Assembly (NCBI GenBank): GCA_037013685.1 | Contig: CM072891.1 | Location: 18,328,501-18,392,500 of the forward strand | Direction: 5' to 3' | Origin: Acridotheres tristis | Lineage: Eukaryota; Chordata; Aves; Passeriformes; Sturnidae | DNA: 64,000 bases | Shown here: piece by piece, positions 1-11,344 of the stretch | How positions within the stretch are numbered: position 1 is the stretch's first letter | How the letters are laid out: every line of letters begins with the position of its first letter | Made by a program: the position numbers and the translations under genes | The notes under the pieces: generated by a model | Databases searched by the model: none | What the model saw: only the letters and a program-made list of their open reading frames with translations | Told to the model about the DNA's origin: nothing

Positions 1-2999
1 GGGAAACCAGCAGTTCTGCAGTGGGTTTGCATGGAGCAGAAAACAGAACTGCATTTGGTGTGGAGTGAGCAACAATTCGCTTTTCTGTGAGAATCTATTC
101 ACTCTCTGTTTGGAGTATTTTCAGTTGGCTGCAGGTTTGTTGTGAAGCTGTATAATGTACTTATCCATTATGGCCAGCAAGGAGAGGACTTCTGAGCTTG
201 GTTTTGGGATCAGTGTATACAGTCTTTGTGCCAGGGTTCTGGAGTAGGATTGGTAGCAGGATTGCCATGGAATCTGTAGCCTGCTGATGAAATCTGTAGT
301 TCTGCTGGATGAAGGGGTGTCAAGGTACAGGAGTTATCTCACAAGGAGCACCAGGAAAGATGGTACTTCTATTCTTCTGTTCTAAGGCTTCTTGGGCTAT
401 GTCTCATTCTGACCAAGGAGTCTGTAGATCTGGATGGACTAATTCCTAAGCCTTACCCTGGGTGGCTTGAGAAACAAATGTGTAGTATGGGGAAACAATG
501 GCCAGAACATGAGTTTTGAGGACCATGCTCTGTTGTTGCAAATTACATGAAAGTAGGTTGGTTTCTTCTCTGTGTGTGGGAGGGACAACAACTTAAATGC
601 TGTCACTGGCTGCCTGGAAGGCAGCTGTGCCCTTCTGGTCTGTTGTGGCTGGCTGGCTGCAAGCTCAGGCAGTATTTAAAATGCAATCCTCCCAGGATTG
701 CCAGCGTTAAGGCGCCAGGGCACAGTTCTACAACAGTGATCTGCAAAATGTCTGCTTGTGCAGTTCATTCTGGCCTGTGTGGCTCCCGAGACAGTTCATT
801 GTCTGTCAGAGCTGTGTGTTTTCTCCCTGTTCCAAAAATGTGGTTACAAATACTGTGTTTCTGGCTTATTGCTTTGAACATTTTTTCTGCCAACTCACAG
901 GGTTTCCTTTTCCACCACCCAAGTACAAAACACTCATCTTCATTGTCAGTTCTTCATAGCCTACCCCTGCCCTGTGCATGTTGTCCTGTGCAGCACTGAG
1001 ACATCACCCCCCATCTGCTCTGTCAGCCTTGAGTCTTCATTTGTCATGCAGTTCTGAAAAAACCTCCTTCATGTTATCTTCCGTGTCACATCTGGCAAGA
1101 GGAGCTCTACTTAAAGGTCACCAAAGCTGACAACTTTTCTCATTCTCAGTCCTCCCATAGCACTCTCCTGTGCCAGCAGCAAGCTGGGAGATGATGAGAC
1201 AGCTGCTGCACAGGGAGTACCTGCAAAGCTCAAGGGAGAAGCTGCTGAGTGACAGAATTGCCCATGTCCCCCTTTGTTTGCCCGTGTCAGTACTCTGCTG
1301 CTGCCCAGGGAGGTTTGGGTGTGGAAGGTGGGAGAACAGTGCCTGCTGGGGCTGGCCTGGTACCTGCTGAGCCACTGCTCCAGCTCCTCCAGCAGAGGCA
1401 AGGCTGCCTCTGTGCACTGCTCCTGAGCCTGGAGTGAGGGGTGCCTTCCTAAGGAGCTCTGAGTTGGGGGGTGATGCCATCATCACAGGCTCCCTCACAT
1501 CCCCCCAGGGACCTTGGCTGACAAGTCCTTTAGGACTGGGACAATGTCCCCCTAACTTTGTGACCATTAGATGCTTAGCAAAATATGCAGGGATGCCCAG
1601 CAATTCCCTCTCTGTTTCCAGTGCTGGTCACCATAACCTTGTCCTTCTTTCTTGCTATGGAGAAGCACAGTGAAATTTATATTTTGCATGAGAGGGAGCG
1701 CACATTGCTTCATCAGTGAGAGAAATAGTGCTGGCTTTGGTTTCAGTACTAACAGCAACCAAGCCCCCCCCGCAAAAGAGAACTTTTCTCTGTTCCACTC
1801 CCTTGGCAGACAGTTTTATGGGCTTTTTGTCTCATTATGTTTTATTTGCCCCAGTTGTTTGTATATATAAAGAGACTAAAGTAGAATTATTGAATAAAGT
1901 CCCCAGTGTTGAATCTTTGTGTTTCTCATATGGCTTCACACAGATTTTTTTTTAATCTTTGTTTATAAGACACTGTGTATTGTACCTCCTCCCAATGGTT
2001 GCACTCCCCCAGACGAGCTAGAATCTGCTCCTAATGCCTTTTCCTTAGCTGACTGTAATTCTGTTCTAATCTGGGAAATACTTCCTTTTTTGTGTGGCCA
2101 ACTGCTACATGCAGCTCTGTTATTGATATATGTGCATCACAACTAAGGGTCTGATTGAGAATCTGCATGAGACTGAATCTTTCATTGATTTTTCCATAGG
2201 TTTTGACTGTACCTCTAATTACCTGTGGTTCTTGGTGAATCTGTGCTGCTCTGTTTACTTTGCTGGATGAGATAAGGATCATTCTGTTCCTTGGTGAGGT
2301 GTATTCCCAGGAGCCTTCCTTTCTTTCACCTGTGCAGTGATCACTTTATATTTTAGCAGCCTGATGTTAATAAGTGCTGCAGCATTGGCTGTGTCTTGGA
2401 GACAAAGTCACTGTAATGCAGCCCTGATGTGCCCATGGGTTTCACATGTTCCTCTCAGCCAGGGTGTAAATGGGTGACTGTGGCTGCCCTGAATCTACAT
2501 CAAAGCTCCCCCAGTACTGTGTTTGTGAAGGGATGACATGGCACTCTGTGCTTGGCTTATTTTACTCATCTCTTGTGGTGCTTCCTCGTTAATCCCTAGT
2601 TCCTATAGTGACTTTTCTCCGTGCTCCTCTTTACCTTTTGTCCCACTGATATTTTTGCAGCTTCTTTTTGTGTGTGTTTGGCTTTTCTCTCCCCGTTTTT
2701 GCCAGTGGTTTCTATTCTCAGCTATGTGGATGTCACTTTCCATCTTACTCTTTGGTGTTTGATGGCTTTTTCTCATCTCATGTGGCACAGGACAGGCAGC
2801 CAGTTTGGTTAGGTCAGTGTTCCTGGGAACAGTCTGCAGCTTGGTGAGCCAAGCAGCTCGACCAAAGGAAAGATGTAGAACCAGGAGCCACTGACGTGTG
2901 CTTTGCACCGAGATGGCAAAGTCCTTGCTCCTGTGCTGAGCACAGGCACTCAGTTTCTGCAGCATCTGAATTTTATCTGTCGCCCACATTAATTTATTG
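1..2999. other. Unannotated unique sequence
   Basis: I see no host exon, RNA gene or recognisable repeat here. Open frames are short, overlap on both strands and lack domain-like composition. A 17-bp palindrome (arms CCTGTGCT/AGCACAGG around one base) lies at 2930-2946, which is a small curiosity only. Confidence 0.5.
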
Positions 3000-3570
3000 C
3001 ATTCATGTATTGAGCTGGCTGCGTTCAGTCTGCCGATTGAATGGAGAGATGATTTAAAAACATGAAGTGTTCTGGAGAGAGATTAAACTGTTTCCTTGTT
3101 CAGTATTTCATATCTCTCTATCAGCCATGAAAATTGAAACTGCAAATATTAATAAATTAATTGACACATTTGCTACTCTCATTGTAATGATACAGCCAAT
3201 CCACAAGCAGTCATATGATGAGTCATTTCTTCAGAAGCAGGAGATATTTTTTAAATCATGAGGTTATTTCACAGTATTGGGTTTTTGTTTTTAATTTGTC
3301 TTCTGCTTTATGAACAGTTAGGCTTATTATTACCAGGCTTTCTTCTGCACTCAGGAGGAGCAGAAACTTAGTTTGCCCTTTTTTTTTTTTTTCTTTAATG
3401 ACAGCGCACTTATGCTCAAGAAGAGATCTACAATAATAGTAAAAATTGACATTTCTACAACTTCTTTGTATTATTTAGTTATGATTTAAAGCACTTTAAA
3501 GATTCAGCTGTCTGCGACAAGCAGTGAATAATCTTAATTGAAGAGTCCTGAAAAACATTTACAGTTGGCA
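3000..3570. other. A+T-rich segment, possible conserved non-coding element
   Basis: This stretch holds no gene. It is A+T-rich, apparently single copy and contains homeodomain-type cores (TTAATAAATTAATTGACA near 3150) plus a T homopolymer near 3379-3393. The look is that of vertebrate conserved non-coding DNA, but conservation cannot be judged from one sequence, so this is only a pointer. Confidence 0.2.
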
Positions 3571-6500
3571 CTTCCCCCCCGCCCTATTCTTTCTCTCCCC
3601 CCCTTTTTTACCAAATTCAGAAGTTGTGACAACATCAGCAATCGTTTTCTTGGTGTCAGTGCACCAGGACCATGATGCTTTGGACAGGAAACCTTAGCAG
3701 GGTAAATTCCCAAAACTTTGTCAAAGATCTTGTTGCAATTTTTTGCTCTTGTTTAGCTATTCGTGTGGGAGGATTATTTTTCTAATGGTTTTGATGGCTG
3801 TGTTAGAGCTGTAGTACTTTACTAGGGCCTGATACTAATAAATCACAATGGTGTTATAAAAAAAATTACAGTAGCTAGATTTAAAAGCACTTTGAAGTGT
3901 TGTAGTTACTTTCAGTACTGAGTGGCCAGGTGATAAAGTGACAATTTAAATGAATCACCCCTGAATACAAAGTATTGCACGTAAAAAGAAAATAACCTTC
4001 TTCCCTTCCCTACCAAAAACCCCACAAAATACACGAGAGTAGTGATGATCAGTCATACCTCAACTAATGCTGCCTTGGGCAAGTTGTTCCTAATAAGTCT
4101 TTGGAAGAGTAAGCACCGTGTTCAGAGGTGATTAAAGAGGCAAATAAAATGAAAGATTTTTTTTCTGCTGTGTGTGAATTTATCAATTTCTAGACTCGTC
4201 AGCCTGGAAATGAGGTAAATCAGAGGTCGCAGAAGAAGGCTAATGAAATCATGAAGGAAGAAGAGAAGAAAAATTAGGGAATGAATGTTCACCTTCTCAT
4301 AAATAAGGCATTAGAAACTATCCAATGAAATAAATGGTATATATTAAGTAAATGAAAATATATTTTCCTGCAGCATGGTACAGAGCTGTGGAACTTACTG
4401 CTGCATTATGTTGTTGAGTGTAAAAGCGTCCACAGACTGGAGAGATTCATGGGCTGTAAAACAGAATAGTTCAAGCCCAGCCTCTAGCTGAGGAGCCAGA
4501 AGCTTCCAATAGTCAGCTGGAGCTCTTTAAGGAAGGAATGCACATCCTCTTTAAGGATGTACCGAGAGGAAGGTAGTGCTACCTTCTCCAAACTTCTGAC
4601 TCCTACCGTCTTCACTTCCCCATGCCTGTGGGGCTGGTTTTTGGGTTTGCATGTGAGTCTGTGTACCTGAACAGCTTAGAGGCACAGGAGCACGTTCCAT
4701 TCCCCTTGTCTCCACATAAGCGTGCACGTTTTTCCTGGAAAGCTTTTCTCCATAATTGGATTGCGTCTGTGTTATTTCAGTGCAGCGGGATCTTGGTGCA
4801 GATTACATCGTGCAGAAAAATCCACGGTGGTGCACTGAGGGAAATCTCCACTAGTTGTCACTCGATCCCCATTTTAAACCTGGCTTCAAGACCACTTCGA
4901 GCTTCTTCCTCTAAGAATGATGTCCTAGACCCCAAATAACAAATATCCTGGGACAGCTTTTGCCATGGAGTCTCTCTAAAATGTGGTGATAGGGATAAGT
5001 TTAAATCCAAGAGATGGCAGCCCGTGCAAGTGTCGTTCTGTGGGTTTTGGCTTTCTAAATAATCACCCTTAACAGGGTTGGAGCTAGTGAGGGGCATGGG
5101 AAATGCTCCTCTCTCTGGAGAGGTGATGATCCTGATGGACACATTCCCTCCAGGAAAAGTTACAGAAGAGTGAAAAGGGTATGGTGGTGCCAGGGTTGGC
5201 TTGTGATCAATGTTCTCTTGGGTTAGCAGGACTGAAAAGGATCGTGGCAAAAGGGTGCCAGCAGTGATGAAGAGGAAGGGGCTCAGTAGAGGTGTTTTGC
5301 AGCTTATTCCCAGCATGGTTTTCTTTCTCCGGTTTCACATCTAACAAGCACCTGGTTTTTTAACTGGAGGAAGGCAAACTCTTTCAGAACTCCGTGTTTT
5401 GCCTGTTTGTATTTTTTTGGTACTTGCATTCAAAGCCAAGCATGAGTTTGAGAAAAACAATAGATTTCATAAACTTGGTAGACATCTTTTTTCTGCTTCT
5501 GTCTTTAGCTCCCCCTGCCACAGGTTTAGTTTTGGAGCTCATGTGTTTTATTGTTTGTGTTGAGCAAATCATGTTCTGCACCATTTGGTGCTTGATGCTG
5601 TGAAGTCAGGAAGTGCTGCTGCTTGTCTTGAAGAGTTTGCTGTCTCAGTAAATCACAAGAAAAATACAAATATGACACAATTCAGGCTTTTGATTCTTTG
5701 TTATATTTGCAAGGCAGTAGTCAGTGATGGAGCCTGGGAGCAAGAGCAGTTAGGATATCCTGGATCCTGCTCCCTCTGTAAGTGCCACCACGTGCTCTAC
5801 CATGTGTATGCTGGAGAGAGCACAGAGCAAAAAGCAGCCTGAGTTGCTGTGGCTGGAAAGGTCTGGCATATTCTTGTTCCTACAAATCAATTGCTGTTTT
5901 TAGTCTCTCAGTGCTTGAGTAGAAGCAAAGCTTGTTTAAAAGGAAGAAAACCCCATCAACAACAAACCAAACACAAAACTAAAAAAATCGGCAACTAAGA
6001 ATTGCCCCCAAGCCCACAGACAAAATCAAACCAACCCCCTCCCATTTTTCAGCATTTAAAGAGATTTCCTTTTTAAAGTAATGAAACTGAAAGAATTTGT
6101 TTTTCAAACTCTTGTTCAGTGTAATGGTAGAAGTGTTATCCTTAGTTACTGCTATAAAATTTAATAGAAAGTGCTCTGCAATCCATTCTCCTCTTTTCTC
6201 TTGAAAGGAGTAAAGAAAATCAGCTCAAACTGAATTGCTTTCAAGGTGTTTCTTCCAGGTTAGAGAATGTTTCCTGCTCCAGCTACCCATTTCCTTTGAA
6301 ATAATTATATTTTGGAAATGCTGTGAGCCCAGGCCACCAAAATCAATGTCAAGGGAGCAAGGGTCTATTTGAGGCCAGTGGGCAGGGCGTTCATGCATTC
6401 GTATCCCAGTACTTACTAAGTTTTATTTTCTACCGAGAAAAGATGGGGATATTTATTTGCAGGAAAAATGAGTATCTTCTTATCTCTATTTTATCAGCCG

Positions 6501-6608
6501 ATAATTTGATTGCTTTGTTGAAACTTCTATTACACATCTTTGTCTAATATTTTCTTCATTCTAAAATTTTCTAAAGCCATTTGAAAACCATAGAGATCAG
6601 GCAATCCC
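3571..6608. other. Unannotated unique sequence
   Basis: No gene or repeat family recognised. An A/C-rich stretch with AAAC and CAAC motifs at about 5940-6045 is low-complexity. The overlapping open frames near 4622-5316 on opposite strands look like chance. Confidence 0.45.
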
Positions 6609-6642
6609 TTCCCCCACATCTTACATTTTAAATGTGGGGGAA
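6609..6642. repeat. Perfect 11-bp inverted repeat (hairpin)
   Basis: The arms TTCCCCCACAT (6609-6619) and ATGTGGGGGAA (6632-6642) are exact reverse complements separated by 12 bases. A second, overlapping inverted repeat, ACATTT-T-AAATGT, spans the centre. No flanking direct repeat or transposon end was seen, so its origin is unknown. Confidence 0.8.
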
Positions 6643-9428
6643 AATAATCAGAAACTTCTCATTGCTCTTGATTGCCTTTTAATTATTTTATGCTTTAATT
6701 AAGTCTCACCATTCCTCATTAAGTCTATTGTTCAGGAACTGTTTTAGTAATCCTGCACAAGCAGCAACTGTGAAAGCTTTTGGTAGCTGTTGCCTTGGTA
6801 AGAAGAATTTTCTCTTACAAAAGCATGTAGCACATGATGAATTTTGGTGCCCTGTGTCACCTGGGGAAGCTGTGCTGCAAAAGTCAGAACCCCAAATTTA
6901 TAGAATGCCTAAGAAACAAGTTCCTGAGGCTGGAGCAGCCTTGCCTGGAAATGGTGGTTGTACTGGTAAAGTGACCATTTTCATGGTTTGTGCATCACAG
7001 TTCAGAATCTCTATTAGCCAGTTTGATGGCATTCCTGATCCAAGCCTCTGTAATAAAATTAGAGGTGCCAGACAGGGACTTCTTAGGTGCTGACATCATT
7101 GTCTCCTGTGGCAGCAGTAAGTGTGAGGCAGGGATCAATGCCTTGGGATGCCCGAGGCAGCTCACACCTGCCTGCCTGCACAGCTCCTGCTGCCAGGGCC
7201 AGAGATGCCAGCACTGCCTGTGACACTGCTGTAATGACACCTCAGGCTCCCTCTCCTTCAGCTCAGGCACTGACTCTTCCACTGTTGCACAGAGTTTCAT
7301 TTACCACTGCTAGACCTGGAGCTCCAGGGGGAAATTCCTGGGTCACTGTAGGTGCTAAATTGAACAACTACAGCTGAGAGTAAATCTGAAATGCAGCTGC
7401 TTAACTAAATTTAAAGCTTAGGGATCACTTTGAAGAGATGTTTGAGGAGCAATAAAGTTTTCCAAACAAGGTGCATGCTGCAGCAGTGCCTAGATAACTT
7501 GGGAGCAAGGTGAAAGAAGCCTGGGAAGTTGCAGCAGCACTGCTGGAGGTTTTAGCAGCCTCTCCACTATAGTTTGCAGATTTGTCAAATAAAAGCACAT
7601 CTTCATCTGCTGTAGTTAAACTCTCTGTAGAATGAGCCTCCATGTCTTTGGTTGACACCTGCAGAGCATCCTGCTTTTGCATTAGCCATAAAACTCACGT
7701 AGGTCACTTAGCTTGATCAAGGGATTGCCATGAGCATGGTATAGTTTGGTTGAACACCTTGTGGTGATCAGTGTCATGTAGGGTCACTCCTCTCTCTTGC
7801 ACAGACAAGCAGAGATGATCTGCTGTCTTTGTATGTGTGTATGCAAAAAACCCAAAAAAGTAGTGTTGGTGTACATTTCAGGGCTGAAGTTGTGTAAAGC
7901 ACTGTCTCAACCCTAGTTGACATTTTGGGTATTCAGCTGTAAATAAATGAGAGTCTGCCTATCAGTTCATCAGGGAATCTAGTAAATGAGGAACCGCCGT
8001 AATTAAACTCTTGCTGGTGTGAAATCCTACTGAAAATACTTAGCATCTGCCATGCAGCAATTCTTAAATACTTAACAAGCTTTTGACTTTCTTATGAGGA
8101 GGTAAACATCAATATCTCCCTTGCTCCAGACCTGGTATGCAGAAGAGTCAAGTGACTTTTCTTAGTCATATGCAGTGAACCAAAGCAGAGTTCTTTGATT
8201 AGGGTTTTAACTTTAATGTTGGAGGTCCCCATACATGCAGTCACAGCTGTTGCAACCTGTAGAGCAAAGTCTTACCTGTTGTAGGTGTAATACGATTTTT
8301 AGGAACTTGTCAGTCAAGGAGAGGTCAAGTGACTTTCTGGAAGAAATGAACAGTCTTACACTGTAGTGGAAGAAAAGGAGCTCTGGCTGTAAATCCACCT
8401 CTTTCTTGCACAGATTTTTTTTTCCATCTGTGAAAGAGCAGAACTGCTTGGTTATTAAGGAAAGAAATTTTTCCTCAATCAAGAATAAAAGGACACTTTG
8501 AAAAATACAGGTTAGAGCCTTAGGTAGCATGTAAACTGTATCAACATGCTCTATGAATGGCTTATTGTAGAAGCTGGATACTTGAAAGCAAGGTCTGGTT
8601 AAAAAATGAGTTGAATAATTCCTGCACATTGTAAAATATTTCAAGTGGAATGTAAAAGACTCCTTCACTGTCATGGAAATGAAATTGCATTTCACATAAG
8701 CTCCCTGAGACTGATAGCCAGAACCTGCCTGTAAGCTTGGAAGGAGTGACAGGGCGGAAATCTGAGATGAATTTGGGGGTTGTAAAGCCCCAGTGCATGA
8801 ATAGTTTTTCAGAGTCTCGATGTATATATTGTGAATAGACTCTGAGAGACTACAGGCAAACCTTGATGGGGCTCAACAGAGAAGAAAAATTATGAAAAAA
8901 CTGAAATTTAAATTTAATCTTAACAGAAGTCTCTGCTACTTCAGTGTATTCTGATAGGCTTTTTTTGTGGCATCCTGCTTACCAAGCTGTACCTGGAAAA
9001 CCAAATCATGCTTAGAGAAGTCATCTGGAGTTCTGCTGTGATGAGTGTATCTCTAATTCTGATTAAAACATTTAGTCATAACAGCTGACAAATATATCTA
9101 TGGTATTCTTATTCTTAGCTCTAGGTTTACAAACTTCCATTGCAACATCATTACAAGATTCATAGAATTGCCATATTTTCAACATGAAGTTGGCTTTTTT
9201 TCCTACAAGAAAGCTGATTGTGAAGGCACTGAAATAAGAGTTATTTCTAAGAGAGCATCTGCCTGTCCTGATTCTGCAGATGAAATAACTGATCACACAC
9301 TGCAAGTATTAACTGAACAGGCAGCAAAATAAATACAAGCCAGTAAAATTTGCTTCTCTTCCAGGTGAAATGTAGCTGTGGAGGGTGGCTGTGATATCCA
9401 TTTTGGGTAATAACAAGAAATAATATAG
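6643..9428. other. Unannotated unique sequence
   Basis: No gene recognised. A G+C-richer patch lies at about 7080-7280, and a perfect 14-bp palindrome CCTGGAGCTCCAGG at 7315-7328. The overlapping minus-strand frames at 8213-8798 have no recognisable domain and no paralogue-like features. Confidence 0.45.
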
Positions 9429-9500
9429 TATTATTTATATATATATATATACACACACAAAATAAATAATAAATAATAAAATAATAAAAATAATAAAATT
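9429..9500. repeat. Compound AT/AC/AAT microsatellite
   Basis: A run of alternating TA (about ten units) passes into a short ACACAC run and then into AAT/AATAA repeats. This is a compound simple-sequence repeat with no coding content. Length polymorphism would be expected. Confidence 0.85.
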
Positions 9501-10682
9501 TGATGGGTAATAAGGAATCGATAAGACCCTTCTGTGAAACTTGAGGAAGACTGTAAGCATAACCCATATAGTACATTTGTTATGATTTATAGACTTTTAT
9601 TTAAAGGTTTCTAGGTGGATGGGTTCCAAGACTTCTGTTGTCCTTAAAGAGTTCAGTCTGGCAGTCAGCAAGTGTGTGGTGATGATTCATCAGGTGTAGT
9701 GAGCTTGAATAAATTTTTGACAGATGCAATTAAGCTGTGTGTCTTAGCAACATTTTTCTTAGCTACAGGTCAATGTACTCTCCATTTGTTCAGGGCTTTC
9801 TCTTAAGTGACAAATGGTGCAGGAAGGCTGTTTTGGAAATAGGACTCATTCAGTGTCAGAGGTGAGAAAACACTTTTTATTGTGTATAATGGAAAGGCTA
9901 ACACCAGGTTTTAGGAAACACTACAGCTTTATGTGGGAGGCCTATAGGAAACCTTTTATGGGGGAGGGGAAATAATAATTGATCCTTTTTCCCTTAGTCC
10001 TTAATCTCTGGTAGTAGAGAATGAAAGAGCCATTCTTACAGCATGTGATCATTTTATCAGGAATTGATTTCCTCTTTTGCTTAGTCTGTATGCATGCTGC
10101 TCACTGAGAGTTGTGTAAAGCAGATGACTTCATATCTCATGGTGGATTTCAAGTAGTGCTCTGTGCTCTTTTGTAACAGTCCTGCAGACCAATATAAGTA
10201 TGCAGGAGATGGCAAGGAACAGAGGAATGCATGTCCTCACAGAGCCTGTGTCTCAACAGACAGCAGTCAGCAACTGATGGATTGTTTTTACTAATTCCTT
10301 TTGGAGCCATCTAAAGGCACAAAACACTATTTGACGTTGATAATTGGAATTACTTAAAAGAACTGTCATTAAAATGCTAAGCCTGTAGGAACTGTATTCA
10401 TTGAGAAGGAAAAAATGCCAGCTGTTTCAGGTATAGAAGATGTTGAGGAGAGATTAATTAATAATTTGTGTAAGTCTGTATTTTCTATGACTAAAGCTGA
10501 GAAAAAGTGATTAAATCTATTTATTAAGGTTTAGTCTAGAAAAGTTGTTGGAAAAAGTGGTTAATAAGTTTTCACTGCACTGTTAATGAATCACATAACC
10601 ATGGTAATAAGCAGAGTGAATTCCAGCTTTTAAGGTGTCATTCACTGATTCCCCCTATCTTGTCCTGTGGTCTTTAGGTATT
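9501..10682. other. Unannotated unique sequence
   Basis: Nothing recognisable: no exon-like frame, no repeat family and no RNA gene seen by eye. Confidence 0.45.
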
Positions 10683-10745
10683 TATCTAAAAATATAGATG
10701 TATTAATATATGTGTGGATATATATATGTATTTTATATATGTCTA
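10683..10745. repeat. A+T-rich simple repeat
   Basis: Imperfect TATATG/ATATAT units form a low-complexity stretch about 90 bp upstream of the probable LTR that starts near 10,836. Confidence 0.6.
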
Positions 10746-10835
10746 TAAAAATGAGGTAGAGCAGCCTGATAGATCTGGATGTGAAGAACAAAACAGTGCT
10801 AAGGGACTCAGGATGTGCTGGCCTGCACTGTCTGC

Positions 10836-11344
10836 TGTTGATAGCATAGGGTTAAAATGTTTCTGAAAATCATGGGAATTGCATCCAATAGATTCAGGGG
10901 GTGGAAAGAAAGGTTGGCTCTGGTAGGCCTGGGAAAGGGAACTAGACCCTGGGAATGAATATTGAGAATGTGAAGCTACACCTGTGTAATCATCATATGA
11001 TAAATGATATGATTGTTAAATGTAACAATTGTTTGGTAATTGAATAGAATTATTGGTTAATTGTAATAAGAATCATGAGAAACGATGTAATCATAACAAG
11101 AATCATGAGAAAGGATATTTGGGAGGACCTAATGAAAATTACAAGAATTCACGCTTGGGTAAGATCAATGTATGCAATAGAACACTGTGGGTTTAATAAT
11201 TAATATATATAATTATATAATGAAAAGGATATAAAAACGTCCATCTGGGATCCATGTCAGTCAGATTTGGGTCTGCACCCCTGATTCCCAGAGCTGTTCA
11301 GTGAAGCACCTGCCTATAACCATTCTGTGGTGATGTGTTTAACA
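10836..11344 (+). mobile_element. Probable solitary LTR of an endogenous retrovirus
   Basis: The segment begins TGTTGA and ends TTAACA, the short inverted ends expected of an LTR. Near the end it carries GATATAAAAACG, a TATA box at about 11,228, followed by a G/C-richer R-like stretch and a GTGAAGCACC tail resembling songbird LTRs I remember. The upstream part, which would be U3, is A+T-rich and contains a 30-bp-period duplication of AAGAATCATGAGAAA (starts 11,068 and 11,098), as enhancer repeats often are. No internal retroviral genes adjoin it, hence solitary. Family assignment is from memory and the exact ends are tentative. Near-identical 14-16 bp sequences flank the proposed ends. Confidence 0.6.
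11068..11115 (+). repeat. Direct repeat, 30-bp period, inside LTR U3
   Basis: AAGAATCATGAGAAACGAT starting at 11,068 recurs as AAGAATCATGAGAAAGGAT at 11,098. Short tandem duplications upstream of the TATA box are typical of retroviral enhancers. Here it is only a positional inference. Confidence 0.7.
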
